A DNA stretch of 64,000 nt from Xylophilus sp. GOD-11R (lineage in GTDB: Bacteria; Pseudomonadota; Gammaproteobacteria; Burkholderiales; Burkholderiaceae_C), in assembly GCF_033546935.1 (NCBI RefSeq), contig NZ_CP137854.1, forward strand, positions 4,526,001 through 4,590,000, written 5' to 3'. Numbering within the stretch: the stretch's first letter is position 1; every line of letters begins with the position of its first letter. Both the position numbers and the translations under genes were made by a program. The notes below the pieces were generated by a model. It was not told the DNA's origin and made no database searches. It worked only from the letters and a program-made list of their open reading frames with translations. Below are positions 54,803 to 63,983 of the stretch, piece by piece.

Positions 54803-55684
54803 TCACATCCAGTAGACCAGCGTATAGAGCCCGAGCCACACCACGTCGACGAAGTGCCAGTACCAGGCGGCGCCCTCGAAGCCGAAATGGCGCTCCGGCG
54901 TGAAATGCCCCTTGCGCAGCCGCAGGGTGATGAACAGCAGCATCAGCATGCCGATGAACACATGGAAGCCGTGGAAGCCGGTGAGCATGAAGAAGGTGGA
55001 GCCGTACACGCCCGAGTTGAGCTTCAGGTTCAGTTCGGTGTAGAGATGGTGGTATTCGTAGCCCTGCACCGCAAGGAAGACGATTCCCAGCGCCACCGTC
55101 GCCCACATGAAGGCGAGCGTGCGGTCGCGGTGGCCTTCGCGCAGCGCATGGTGCGCGATGGTGAGCGTGACGCCCGAGCTCAGCAGCAGCGCGGTGTTGA
55201 TGGTGGGCAGCCAGAAGGGCCCAACCGTCTGGAAGGGCTCGACCAGACCGCCGGGCGCTGCCGTGGCGCCGGCCGCCACGCTGGGCCACACGGCCTTGAA
55301 ATCGGGCCACAGCAGGGCGTTGTCGAGGCTGCCGAGCGCCGGCACCGAATGCATGCGCGCCCACCACAGCGCGGTGAAGAAGGCTCCGAAGAACATCACC
55401 TCCGAGAAGATGAACCACGACATGCTCCAGCGAAAGGACAGGTCGATCTTGTAGCCGTAGAGCCCGCCCTCGCTTTCGGCCACCGCGTCGCGGAACCACT
55501 GGAAGAGCACGAACAGCCAGCCGATCATGCCGGCGGCCAGGCTGTACATGCCCCAGTCGTGGCCGTTGATCCACTGCGAGGCGCCAAGGATCACGAAGAA
55601 CAGGCCGGCGGCGGCCAGCGCCGGATGGCGCGAGGCGGCCGGCACGAAGTAATAAGGGGTGGCGCTGCTGCTCGGGGCACTCAT
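54803..55684 (-). CDS. ctaE: Cytochrome c oxidase subunit III
   Basis: A 293-residue seven-helix subunit III. FVILGASQWINGHDWGMY, FRWSMSWFIFSEVMFFGAFFTALWWAR with the conserved Glu, GVTLTIAHHALREG, and TGFHGFHVFIGMLMLL are diagnostic. The C-terminus WHFVDVVWLGLYTLVYWM is invariant in the family. AGGAG lies upstream of the ATG. It is the last gene of the oxidase structural unit. Confidence 0.97.
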   Translation of the reverse strand: MSAPSSSATPYYFVPAASRHPALAAAGLFFVILGASQWINGHDWGMYSLAAGMIGWLFVLFQWFRDAVAESEGGLYGYKIDLSFRWSMSWFIFSEVMFFGAFFTALWWARMHSVPALGSLDNALLWPDFKAVWPSVAAGATAAPGGLVEPFQTVGPFWLPTINTALLLSSGVTLTIAHHALREGHRDRTLAFMWATVALGIVFLAVQGYEYHHLYTELNLKLNSGVYGSTFFMLTGFHGFHVFIGMLMLLFITLRLRKGHFTPERHFGFEGAAWYWHFVDVVWLGLYTLVYWM

Positions 55685-55714
55685 GGTTGTGTCGCTCCTG
55701 TTCTTGTATTTCGC

Positions 55715-55903
55715 TCAGACGATCCAGCGCACCAGCGCCATCAGCGCCAGCACCAGGACCACCGCCGCGCCGAAGCCGACGGCCAGCACCAGCAGCGGAT
55801 GGAGATGGGCGTCTTCTTCCAGGCCGCTGGCCTTGCGCAGCCCGAGAAAAGACCACGCCACCGCCCGCACGCTGCGCAGAAAGCCGGGCCGGCGCGCGCT
55901 CAC
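55715..55903 (-). CDS. DUF2970 small membrane protein
   Basis: A 62-residue protein. A basic N-terminus (SARRPGFLRSVRAVAWSFLGLRK) leads to one transmembrane helix (LLVLAVGFGAAVVLVLALMALVRWIV). This is the DUF2970 pattern, found between ctaG and ctaE in many betaproteobacteria. It starts with GTG overlapping the ctaG stop (GTGA), so it is translated with ctaG. Its short length and non-ATG start make it easy to miss. Function unknown. Confidence 0.85.
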   Translation of the reverse strand: MSARRPGFLRSVRAVAWSFLGLRKASGLEEDAHLHPLLVLAVGFGAAVVLVLALMALVRWIV

Positions 55904-56514
55904 GATCCGGCTCCCGGCAGCGCGGCATGCACCGCCACCTGCGCCGCGCCGGCATCGGCCAGCGGCGCGGGCGGCGTGCGGCCGCCGACCTCGAAGAAGG
56001 TGTAGGAGAGCGTGATGGTGTTGACGTCCTTCGACAGCTTGGGGTCGATGACGAAGGCGACCGGCCACTGCTTCTTCTCGCCCGGCTCCAGCGTGTACTG
56101 GTTGAAGCAGAAGCACTGCAGCTTGTTGAAGTGCGCCATGGCCTGCTGCGGCGCGTAGCTGGGAATGGCCTGGGCCGACATGCGCCGGTCCTGGGTGTTC
56201 TGGAACTCGTACATCACCGTGGCGAGTTCGCCCGGATGCACCTTCACCGAGGCCACCGCCGGCCGGAACGACCACGGCCCGCGCGCATTGGCGTCGAACT
56301 CCACGGTGATGGTGCGGCTCGTGTCCACCTGCGTGTTGGCCGGCAGGCGCGCGGCGCCGGGCAGGTTGAGCTCGGAGCGGGCCAGCACATTGATGCCGGT
56401 GGCCTCGCAGATCGCGTTGTAGAGCGGCACCAGCGCATAGCCGAAGGCGAACATGCCGCAGGTCACCACCAGCAGCTTGCCCAGCATGCGTGCGTTGTGG
56501 CCGCGCAGTTTCAT
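55900..56514 (-). CDS. ctaG: Cytochrome c oxidase assembly protein CtaG/Cox11
   Basis: A 204-residue copper chaperone for the CuB site of subunit I. One N-terminal helix is in LGKLLVVTCGMFAFGYALVPLYNAICEATG. The periplasmic Ig-like domain has VEFDANARGPWSF and HFNKLQCFCFNQYTLEPGEKKQWPVAFVIDP, where the CxC pair binds copper. ITLSYTFFEV is conserved near the end. It sits 12 bases after the 36-residue small protein gene. Confidence 0.96.
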   Translation of the reverse strand: MKLRGHNARMLGKLLVVTCGMFAFGYALVPLYNAICEATGINVLARSELNLPGAARLPANTQVDTSRTITVEFDANARGPWSFRPAVASVKVHPGELATVMYEFQNTQDRRMSAQAIPSYAPQQAMAHFNKLQCFCFNQYTLEPGEKKQWPVAFVIDPKLSKDVNTITLSYTFFEVGGRTPPAPLADAGAAQVAVHAALPGAGS

Positions 56515-56526
56515 GGCGTGGACGCC

Positions 56527-56637
56527 CTAGCGGCCGACCAGCGCGGCACGCGCCAGGAAGCCGATGAAAAAGGCCACCGCGATCGAGGCCAGGATCAGCC
56601 CGAGGCGGCGGTTGGCGCGTTTCTGTTCGGGCGTCAT
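56527..56637 (-). CDS. Cytochrome oxidase small assembly protein, 36 residues
   Basis: A very short protein with a basic, hydrophilic N-terminus (MTPEQKRANRRLG) and one transmembrane helix (LILASIAVAFFIGFLARAAL), ending VGR. Homologous tiny proteins lie between ctaD and ctaG in many Burkholderiales. GAGG precedes the ATG at 56637. Position and composition support a role in oxidase assembly, but its mechanism is unknown. Confidence 0.82.
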   Translation of the reverse strand: MTPEQKRANRRLGLILASIAVAFFIGFLARAALVGR

Positions 56638-56654
56638 GGGGTGGCCTCGAGGCA

Positions 56655-58295
56655 TCAACCGACGATGCGGGTGGCGGTGGCGTCGAGCTTGGGCGGCGTC
56701 TCGAAGGTATGGAAGGGCGCCGGCGACGGCACCTCCCATTCCAGACCCTCGGCCGCTTCCCAGGGCCGCTGCGGCGCCGGCTCGCCCTTGCCGCGCATCA
56801 TGGGCAGCACGATGAAGACGAAGAAGTAGACCTGGGCGAAGCCGAAGAAGAAGGCGCCGACCGAGGCCACCGCGTTGAAGTCGGCGAACTGCATCGGGTA
56901 GTCGGCGTAACGGCGCGGCATGCCGGCCAGGCCCAGGAAGTGCATCGGGAAGAAGGTGACGTTGAAGCTGATCAGCGACCACCAGAAATGCAGCTTGCCG
57001 CGACGCTCGTCGTACATCACGCCGGTCCACTTGGGCGCCCAGTAGTACACGGCCGAGAACATCGAGAACAGGCTGCCCGCCACCAGCACGTAGTGGAAAT
57101 GCGCCACCACGTAGTAGGTGTCCTGCAGCTGGATGTCGACCGGCGCCATCGCCAGGATGAGCCCGGTGAAGCCGCCCATGGTGAACACGAAGATGAAGCC
57201 GACCGCGAACAGCATCGGCGTCTCGAAGGTCATGGAGCCCTGCCACATGGTGGCGATCCAGTTGAAGATCTTCACCGCCGTCGGCACCGCGATCAGCATG
57301 GTGGCGTACATGAAGAACAGCTGGCCGGTCACCGGCATGCCGGTGGTGAACATGTGATGCGCCCAGACGATGAAGGAGAGGATCGCGATCGACGAGGTCG
57401 CATACACCATGGAGGCATAGCCGAAGAGCTTCTTGCGGGCGAAGGCCGGCACCACCTGGCTGATGATGCCGAAGGCCGGCAGGATCATGATGTAGACCTC
57501 GGGGTGGCCGAAGAACCAGAAGATGTGCTGGTACATCACCGGGTCGCCGCCGCCGGCGGGGTTGAAGAAGCTGGTGCCGAAATGACGGTCGGTCAGCGTC
57601 ATGGTGATGGCGCCCGCCAGGACCGGCATCACCGCGATCAGCAGGTAGGCGGTGATCAGCCAGGTCCAGGCGAACATCGGCATCTTCATCAGCGTCATGC
57701 CCGGGGCGCGCATGTTGAGGATGGTCACGATGATGTTGATCGAGCCCATGATCGAGCTGGCGCCGAGGATGTGCATCGCGAAGATGCCCGAGTCCATGGA
57801 CGGGCCCATCTGCAGCGTCAGCGGCGCATAGAGCGTCCAGCCGGCGGCCGGCGCGCCGCCCGGCAGGAAGAAGCTGGTGACCAGCATGATGGCCGCCGGA
57901 ATCATCAGCCAGAAGCTGAAGTTGTTCATGCGCGCGAAGGCCATGTCGGAGGCGCCGATCTGCAGTGGGATCATCCAGTTCGCGAAGCCCACGAAGGCCG
58001 GCATGATCGCGCCGAACACCATGATCAGCCCGTGCATGGTGGTGAGCTGGTTGAACAGCTCGGGGTTGACCAGTTGCAGCCCGGGCTGGAACAGCTCGGC
58101 GCGGATCAGCAGCGCCAGCAGGCCGCCCACCATCAGCATGGTGAAGCTGAACAGCAGGTAGAGCGTGCCGATGTCCTTGTGGTTGGTCGCGAACACCCAT
58201 CGGCGCCAGCCGTGCGGCGCGCCATGGTGCTCGTCGTGGCCCGCGGCGTGCCCGTGGCCGTGGTCGGTGGGACTGTGGTCGATGACTGCGCTCAT
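56655..58295 (-). CDS. ctaD: Cytochrome c oxidase subunit I
   Basis: A 546-residue heme-copper oxidase subunit I. An N-terminal His-rich stretch precedes [15 protein letters not shown]. Heme and copper ligands are visible in [33 protein letters not shown] (with the His-Tyr crosslink pair), [11 protein letters not shown] and [12 protein letters not shown]. The K-channel segment is [18 protein letters not shown]. It is an A-type, proton-pumping oxidase. AGGA precedes the ATG at 58295. The longer frame upstream is a shadow of ctaC. Confidence 0.98.
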   Translation of the reverse strand: MSAVIDHSPTDHGHGHAAGHDEHHGAPHGWRRWVFATNHKDIGTLYLLFSFTMLMVGGLLALLIRAELFQPGLQLVNPELFNQLTTMHGLIMVFGAIMPAFVGFANWMIPLQIGASDMAFARMNNFSFWLMIPAAIMLVTSFFLPGGAPAAGWTLYAPLTLQMGPSMDSGIFAMHILGASSIMGSINIIVTILNMRAPGMTLMKMPMFAWTWLITAYLLIAVMPVLAGAITMTLTDRHFGTSFFNPAGGGDPVMYQHIFWFFGHPEVYIMILPAFGIISQVVPAFARKKLFGYASMVYATSSIAILSFIVWAHHMFTTGMPVTGQLFFMYATMLIAVPTAVKIFNWIATMWQGSMTFETPMLFAVGFIFVFTMGGFTGLILAMAPVDIQLQDTYYVVAHFHYVLVAGSLFSMFSAVYYWAPKWTGVMYDERRGKLHFWWSLISFNVTFFPMHFLGLAGMPRRYADYPMQFADFNAVASVGAFFFGFAQVYFFVFIVLPMMRGKGEPAPQRPWEAAEGLEWEVPSPAPFHTFETPPKLDATATRIVG

Positions 58296-58327
58296 GGTGT
58301 TTTTTCCTGGTGGCTCAGTGCCGTCTC

Positions 58328-59503
58328 TTACTTGTTGCGCTGCGCCAGCACTTCGGAGGGCTGCACCAGCTGACCGGTCTTGTTGGACCAGCTGTTCTTG
58401 GTATAGGTGGCGACCGCCGCGAGGTCGGTGTCGCTCAGCTGTTTCCAGGACGGCATGGTGTTGTTGTTCTGGCCGTTGAGCAGCACGTGGATCTGCACCG
58501 TGTGGTCGGCGTCGGTCACCTTGGCGCTGCCGTCGAGCGGCTTGATCGGACCGCCGCCCTTGCCGTTGGCCTGGTGGCAGACGGCGCAGTTGGCGGTGTA
58601 GACCTTCTCGCCGCGCGGCAGCATGTCGGCCAGCGTCCAGACCTTGTTGGGGTCGTCCTGCTTGGCCGCCGCCTTTTTCTGCTGGTCGGTCACCCAGGCG
58701 GTGTAGTCGGCGGCGGACACCACCTTCACGTGGATCGGCATGTAGGCGTGCTCCTTGCCGCAGAGCTCCTGGCATTGGCCGTAGTAGTCGCCGGTCTTCT
58801 CGGCGCGGAACCAGGTGTCGCGCACGAAGCCGGGAATCGCGTCCTGCTTGATGCCGAACTGAGGCACCGCGAAAGCGTGGATCACGTCGTTGGCGGTGGT
58901 GATGATGCGGATCTTCTTGTCGACCGGCACCACCAGCGGGTTGTCGACCTCCAGCAGGTAGTTGTCGGGGATCTGTCCCTTGGCGCCGTTGTTGGACAGC
59001 TCGCGGTGCGCCGGCAGCAGCGTCGAGACGAAACCCAGGCCGGCGCCCTCCCCGTTGAGGTAGTCGTAACCCCATTTCCACTGGTAGCCGGTGGCTTTGA
59101 TGGTGAGGTCGGCGTTGCTGGTGTCCTTCTGCGCCACCAGCGTGCGGGTGGCGGTGAGCGCCATCACGATCACGATGAGGAACGGGATCACGGTCCAGGC
59201 GATTTCCACGAACACCGACTCGTGGAAGTTGGCGGCCTGGTAGCCCTTGGACTTGCGGTGCTTCCAGATGGAATAGAACATCACCGCGAACACCGCCACG
59301 AAGATCACGGTGCAGGTGATGAGCATGCCGGAGTGCAGCAGATGCTGGTCTTCCGAAATCTTGGTGACACCCACCGGAAGATTGAGCTGGCGCACCGCCG
59401 GCCCACCCGGCAGGTCGCCCACCGCATGCGCGGCGGTGGCGATGCCGGCGGCGGCCAGGGGCAGGACCCGGGCGACTGTGGGGATGCGCTTCATCGTCTT
59501 CAT
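58328..59503 (-). CDS. ctaC: Cytochrome c oxidase subunit II with C-terminal cytochrome c domain
   Basis: A subunit II of about 391 residues. A signal peptide precedes residue 27, and two helices follow (residues 58-78 and 99-118). The CuA domain has the ligands His 209, Cys 244, Cys 248, His 252 and Met 255 in VIHAFAVPQ and [18 protein letters not shown] fused cytochrome c domain follows with CAVCH (Cys 306, Cys 309, His 310) and a likely axial Met in NTMPSW (350). It accepts electrons and passes them to subunit I. Starts at 59512, 59503 and 59494 are all possible; none has a strong ribosome-binding site. Confidence 0.95.
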   Translation of the reverse strand: MKTMKRIPTVARVLPLAAAGIATAAHAVGDLPGGPAVRQLNLPVGVTKISEDQHLLHSGMLITCTVIFVAVFAVMFYSIWKHRKSKGYQAANFHESVFVEIAWTVIPFLIVIVMALTATRTLVAQKDTSNADLTIKATGYQWKWGYDYLNGEGAGLGFVSTLLPAHRELSNNGAKGQIPDNYLLEVDNPLVVPVDKKIRIITTANDVIHAFAVPQFGIKQDAIPGFVRDTWFRAEKTGDYYGQCQELCGKEHAYMPIHVKVVSAADYTAWVTDQQKKAAAKQDDPNKVWTLADMLPRGEKVYTANCAVCHQANGKGGGPIKPLDGSAKVTDADHTVQIHVLLNGQNNNTMPSWKQLSDTDLAAVATYTKNSWSNKTGQLVQPSEVLAQRNK

Positions 59504-59576
59504 TTGTGTCATTCTTAAAACCAAACTTCCGCCGCGCCGCACGCCGCCGGGACGAGATCCGCGCAACCGGCGCGCC

Positions 59577-60053
59577 TCAGGCGGCGCGCAGGGCCCGGCG
59601 GATCTCGGTGGCCAGCGCGGGCCGCAGTTCCGGCCGGACGAAGCGCCCCACCTCGACCGACCTGCCCCGGGCCGACACGCGGATCAGCGAACGATCGCCG
59701 ACCGTCGGTTCAACCCGCACCCATTCGCGACGGAATTCGGCCCGCTCCAGCCGGCCGGCGGTTTCACATTCGATGACCAGACCGGCGTCGGTGAGCGAGA
59801 TGCGCTCGCCGTCGGTGGCGTGGCGCGCATAGGCCAGGAAGGCCGCGCCCACGGCGACCAGCTCGATCCCGGCGAAGGGCATGACCAGGCGTGCGCCCAT
59901 CGACCAGAAGAATCCGGCGATGGTCAGCGAGACCAGGCACAGCGAGACATACACCCACGCCAGCTGCGTCGGCGTGACCGAGCAGTTGCGCTTGAGCCAC
60001 CAGTGCAGGCCCTGACCCGAGACGGTAGCGAAGCGAAGAACGAGGTTCGACAC
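59577..60053 (-). CDS. DUF2244 domain membrane protein
   Basis: A 158-residue protein. WWLKRNCSVTPTQLAWVYVSLCLVSLTIAGFFWSMGARLVMPFAGIELVAVGAAFLAYARHATDGERI is the DUF2244 signature with two transmembrane helices. The C-terminal half is a soluble beta-rich domain (VEPTVGDRSLIRVSARGRSVEVGRFV). The best start is GTG at 60053. It lies just upstream of ctaC, where it often occurs, and may support the oxidase; function is not known. Confidence 0.85.
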   Translation of the reverse strand: MSNLVLRFATVSGQGLHWWLKRNCSVTPTQLAWVYVSLCLVSLTIAGFFWSMGARLVMPFAGIELVAVGAAFLAYARHATDGERISLTDAGLVIECETAGRLERAEFRREWVRVEPTVGDRSLIRVSARGRSVEVGRFVRPELRPALATEIRRALRAA

Positions 60054-60205
60054 GGATGTGAGGGGGATAGAACGGCGCCGGAAGCCACCGCGCGCAGGGA
60101 GGATTCCCAAAGCCCGAGTAGCGACGATTCTATCCCGGGGCTTACCTTCGGATACCCGTGCAACCCCGGTGTCGCGCCTGGGTAAATGCGGTTCGACCGA
60201 GTCCG

Positions 60206-61246
60206 TCAGGCCCCGGCGGCGGGGCCTCGGCGCAGCATGCGGCGCATGTCCTCCAGCCCCACGGAGCTCTCCGGCGCCAGGCGCGCCTTGGGCAGCGGCT
60301 TGAAGGCGTGGCCGTAGACGATCTCGAAGGTGACGCTCAGACGCCCGCCCTCGGCCGGGGTGGCGAGCGCCTCGGCCAGGGCGTGGAGCAGCCGCGCGCG
60401 AAAGCCCCGCCCACGCAGCGCGGGAAAGCGCGCCGGATGCAGGTTGCGGCCGATCTCGCGCAGTTCGGCGAGCAGGCGCTCCGGGTTTTCGTAGGTGAGC
60501 ACGATGCGCTCCATGTCCATCACCGGTTCGGCAAAGCCGGCGTGCACCAGCATGTCGCCCCAGTCGTGCATGTCGGTGAAGGCGTGGCCGGCGGCCGGCC
60601 AGCCGTGGGCGGCGTACACCCGGTGCAACTCGCGCAGCGTGTCCGGGCCGAAGCAGGAAAACATCAGATAGCCGTCGACCGCCAACGCCTGGTGCCACTG
60701 GCCGATGAGCGCCTGCGGGTCGGCCGCCGCGTGCAGGGCCATGTTGGCCCAGAGCATGTCGACGCTGCGAGGCGCCGGCAGTTGCGCGGGCGCGGCCAGG
60801 AAGCGGGGCGCGGCGGCGCCGACGCCCCAGCGGCGCGGACTCCACCAGGGCGCCTCCAGCGCGGTGCGCGCGGCGGCCGCCCGCTCCGGCGTGGACTCGA
60901 CCACATCGAAGCCGGCATCCGGAAAACGCCGCTGCACTGCCGCGTGGCCCTCGAGCCCGCCACGCAGCGGGAACCAGTGCGCCCAGCGGCCGGGCTTGGC
61001 GACGATCCACTCCAGGCGCTGCTCCATGCGCCGGGCGACCTCCTCGTGCAGCCAGGGCGATGCGGCGGACGCCGCCGGCGGCAGGCGCAGCCAGCGGTCG
61101 GCGGCAGGTGGGGCGATGGTGGGAGGCAGGTCGGAGGGCACTGTTCGGGCCAGAAGGGCCAGGAGGGGGCCAGCAAAGGCCAGGAAAAAGGGGCCGGCGG
61201 AACGCCTGGATGGCCTGAGGGCGCCGAGTATATTGAGCCGCTCCAT
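60206..61246 (-). CDS. BioC-like methyltransferase family protein
   Basis: A protein of up to 346 residues related to malonyl-ACP O-methyltransferase. The C-terminal half fits the family: SVDMLWANMALHAAADPQALIGQWHQALAVDGYLMFSCFGPDTLRELHRVY, FTDMHDWGDMLVHAGFAEPVMDMERIVLTYENPERLLAELREIGRN and LSVTFEIVYGHAFKP. The expected glycine-rich SAM motif I is not evident; the position reads LRGGLEGHAAVQRRF. The start is uncertain. The ATG at 61246 has AGGAGG upstream but adds a hydrophobic stretch; a GTG at 61141 gives the more usual N-terminus. Confidence 0.78.
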   Translation of the reverse strand: MERLNILGALRPSRRSAGPFFLAFAGPLLALLARTVPSDLPPTIAPPAADRWLRLPPAASAASPWLHEEVARRMEQRLEWIVAKPGRWAHWFPLRGGLEGHAAVQRRFPDAGFDVVESTPERAAAARTALEAPWWSPRRWGVGAAAPRFLAAPAQLPAPRSVDMLWANMALHAAADPQALIGQWHQALAVDGYLMFSCFGPDTLRELHRVYAAHGWPAAGHAFTDMHDWGDMLVHAGFAEPVMDMERIVLTYENPERLLAELREIGRNLHPARFPALRGRGFRARLLHALAEALATPAEGGRLSVTFEIVYGHAFKPLPKARLAPESSVGLEDMRRMLRRGPAAGA

Positions 61247-61267
61247 GTTTCGCCCGCCTCCTCCCGC

Positions 61268-61991
61268 ATGACCCGGTCGACCCGCTGGATCGCCGCCCTG
61301 CCCCGGCTGTCCGGCCTGAAGGGTCCGGCGGGCATCTGCACCATCTGCGCGGCCTGGCCGGCGCGCACCTTCTGCGACGACTGCGTGCGCCGTTTCGCGC
61401 GACCGGTGGCCGCGCTGCACCACCTGCGCCAGCGAGGTGCCCGCCGGCATCGCCCGCTGCGGCGCCTGCCTGCGCGAGCCGCCGCCGCTCGACGGCTGCG
61501 TGGCTGCCGTCGGCTACGGCTACCCGTGGGACCGCAGCATCGTCGCGCTGAAGTTCCGGGGCGAGCCCGGCCTCGCCCGGGCGCTGTCGCAGTTGCTGCG
61601 CAGCGCGCCCTGGGTGGAGCCGGCGCTGGAAGCCGCCGACGTGGTGTGCGCGATGCCGTTGTCGGCCGAGCGTCTGCGCGAGCGGGGATTCAACCAGTCC
61701 GCACTGCTCGTGCGCCGCCTCGCCCCCGCGCACGGCGACGTCTCGACGCTGCTGCGCATCCGGCACACCCCGGCGCTCAGCGGCATGGACCGCCGCTCGC
61801 GCCAGGCGCAGGTGCGCGGCGCCTTCGCGGTCGAACCGTCGCGCATCGGACGCATCGCCGGGCGACGGGTGCTGTTGGTTGACGACGTCATGACCAGCGG
61901 CGCCACCCTGCACGAAGCAGCGCGCACGCTGCGGCAGGCGGGCGCGGCGTCGGTGTCGGCGGTGGTGCTGGCGCGCACGCCGCGGGGCTGA
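61268..61991 (+). pseudogene. ComF family phosphoribosyltransferase, frameshifted
   Basis: The gene is split between two frames. From the ATG at 61268 one frame gives ICTICAAWPARTFCDDCVRRFARPVAA, the first half of the ComF zinc ribbon. At about 61412-61415 the reading must shift by one base to recover CTTCASEVPAGIARCGACLREPPP and then the full phosphoribosyltransferase domain, with FNQSALLVRRLA and the PRPP loop [18 protein letters not shown]. Either the gene is newly broken or the sequence has one extra base here. An internal GTG at 61437 could still give a shortened protein lacking the first Cys pairs. ComF proteins act in DNA uptake in competent bacteria. Confidence 0.85.
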
Positions 61992-62016
61992 ACCGCGCAC
62001 CGCGACAATCGCGGCC

Positions 62017-62493
62017 ATGTTCAACATCGTCCTCGTCCACCCGGAAATCCCGCCCAACACCGGCAACGTGATCCGGCTCGCGGCCAACACCGGCTGCCGC
62101 CTGCACCTGGTGGAGCCACTCGGTTTCTCCATGGAAGACCGCCTGCTGCGGCGCGCCGGGCTCGACTACCACGAGTTCGCCGAGGTGCAGCGCCATGCAG
62201 ACTGGCAGGCCCTGCTCGACCAGGCCAGACCCGAGGCTACCCGCATGTTCGCCCTCACCACCCGGGGCAGCCGACCGGCCCACGAAATCGCCTTCCAGCC
62301 TGGCGACTGGCTGGTCTTCGGCTCGGAGACGAGCGGTTTGCCGACAGATTTACGCGATGGATTCTTTCCACCGGAGCAACGGTTGCGCCTGCCGATGCGC
62401 GCCGGCCAGCGCAGCCTGAACCTCTCCAACGCGGTGGCGGTGACGGTGTTCGAAGCCTGGCGGCAGAACGGATTCGGCGGGGCTTCGGCCTAG
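62017..62493 (+). CDS. trmL: tRNA (cytidine(34)-2'-O)-methyltransferase
   Basis: A 158-residue SPOUT methyltransferase that modifies the wobble base of tRNA-Leu. [26 protein letters not shown] is the family start. The knot region has [12 protein letters not shown] and [28 protein letters not shown], the SAM-binding trefoil. Length is normal. The stop overlaps the convergent LysR gene by four bases. Confidence 0.96.
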   Translation: MFNIVLVHPEIPPNTGNVIRLAANTGCRLHLVEPLGFSMEDRLLRRAGLDYHEFAEVQRHADWQALLDQARPEATRMFALTTRGSRPAHEIAFQPGDWLVFGSETSGLPTDLRDGFFPPEQRLRLPMRAGQRSLNLSNAVAVTVFEAWRQNGFGGASA

Positions 62494-63413
62494 ACGGTGA
62501 AGCGGCCCGGCGATTCGCGCACCGGCACGAAGGGCTCGCGCAGGAACTCCAGGAACGCATGGCTGCGTGCCGGCACCAGCTGGCGCGACGGCATGGCGCC
62601 GTAGAGCGTGTAGCGCCCGCCGACCCAGTCGGGCAGCACATGCACCAGCTCGCCGCTGGCGATCTGGTTGGTGGTGAGCAGGCGCGACAGCAACGCGATG
62701 CCGGCACCGTCGAGCGCCGCGCGGTGCAGTACGTCGGAGTGCATGGACTGCAGGGTGACGTTGGCGTCGACGTCGATCGCCTCGCCCGCACCGCTGGCCG
62801 GCAGCAGGCGGATGCGCCGGCCGCCGCCGCGCCGCTGCTGGCGCAGGAAATGGTGTTCGCGCAGGTCGTGCGGCACCAGGGGAATGCCGGCGCGAGCCAG
62901 GTAGCCGGGCGAGGCGCAGAACAGCCATTCGCCGTGCATCAGCGGGCGCGCCACCAGGTTGGCGTCGAAGTTCTCGTCCTCGATGAGGAAGGTGAGGTCG
63001 AACTCCTCCACCCGGGTCTGCGGAATCGCGTCGACGGTGATGTCGAGCACCACCTTCGGATGCCGCAGCGTCCACGCGGCCACGCGGGGTGCCAGGAAGT
63101 ACGAGGCGAGGACCGGCGTGGCGATCATGTGCAGCACACCGCGCAGCTCGCGGCTGTGGGCCGAGGCGGCGCTTTCGGCTTCGTCGAGCTCGGCGAGGAT
63201 GCCGCGCAGGCGGGTGAGGTAATGGTCGCCCGCCTCGGTGAGCGCGATGCGGCGGGTGGTGCGCTGCAGGAGCCGCGTGCCCAGGTGCTTTTCGAGGTCG
63301 ATCACGAAGCGGGTCACCGCCGCGGGCGACAGGTCGAGTGCGCGCGCCGCCGCCGCGAAGCTGCCCTCGTCGGCCACGCGCTGGAACACCTTCATCGACT
63401 GCAGCCGGTCCAT
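62490..63413 (-). CDS. LysR-family transcriptional regulator
   Basis: A 307-residue LysR regulator of the broad 'CrgA-like' group. The N-terminal helix-turn-helix is [56 protein letters not shown]. The effector domain has [36 protein letters not shown] and ends with REPFVPVRE. The ATG at 63413 (MDRLQSM) is the usual start. Targets are unknown; the divergent DUF4148 gene is one candidate, 240 bases away. Confidence 0.92.
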   Translation of the reverse strand: MDRLQSMKVFQRVADEGSFAAAARALDLSPAAVTRFVIDLEKHLGTRLLQRTTRRIALTEAGDHYLTRLRGILAELDEAESAASAHSRELRGVLHMIATPVLASYFLAPRVAAWTLRHPKVVLDITVDAIPQTRVEEFDLTFLIEDENFDANLVARPLMHGEWLFCASPGYLARAGIPLVPHDLREHHFLRQQRRGGGRRIRLLPASGAGEAIDVDANVTLQSMHSDVLHRAALDGAGIALLSRLLTTNQIASGELVHVLPDWVGGRYTLYGAMPSRQLVPARSHAFLEFLREPFVPVRESPGRFTV

Positions 63414-63653
63414 CTGGATATGCCTGGGGATGCCAGGGAAACGGCGTCCGGATGTCGGACGCACTCGCATGATTATTCCATTTGCAGCAACGGTGATTTG
63501 CCGGCCAACGGGTTTTCACCAACCCGTCACAGGCCTAAAGTCACTCCATCGATGAGCCGCAACCTAAACGCTACGACGCACCGAGACGCCCTTCCGGCCT
63601 GCAAGCGGGAGAAGCGGAAAACCAAAAGCAAACATCATCTGAAGGAAACCATC

Positions 63654-63983
63654 ATGAACGCACGTAATGTGATCAAGGCAAGTGTCATCGCAGCTCTTTT
63701 CGCCGCCGGCGCCGCCGCCCAGGCTGCTCCCATGGGTGAAGGCGACAGCCAGGCCGGCCAGCCGCTGCAAGTGCAGTCGGCCCGCTCCTTCGGCTCGGCC
63801 CAGGCCGCCAGCCTGGCATCGGCCCGCCGCGGTGGTGCATCCACCGTGGGTGAAGCCTACGGCTACAACGTGATCGCCGCCGCTCCTGGCGACAGCCATG
63901 TCGACCGTGCCGCCGTGCGCAGCGCCGCCGTCCAGGCCGAACGCTCGGGCGAAATCGAACGCGGCGACGCGTTGAGCTTCTAA
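63654..63983 (+). CDS. DUF4148 family secreted protein
   Basis: A 109-residue protein with a Sec signal peptide (IKASVIAALFAAGAAAQA). The mature part is Ala/Ser-rich, with GEAYGYNVIAAAPGDSHVDRAAVRSAAVQAERSGEIERGDALSF at the end, like the DUF4148 proteins abundant in Burkholderiales. GAAGGAA precedes the ATG at 63654. Function unknown. It is divergent from the LysR gene. Confidence 0.85.
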   Translation: MNARNVIKASVIAALFAAGAAAQAAPMGEGDSQAGQPLQVQSARSFGSAQAASLASARRGGASTVGEAYGYNVIAAAPGDSHVDRAAVRSAAVQAERSGEIERGDALSF

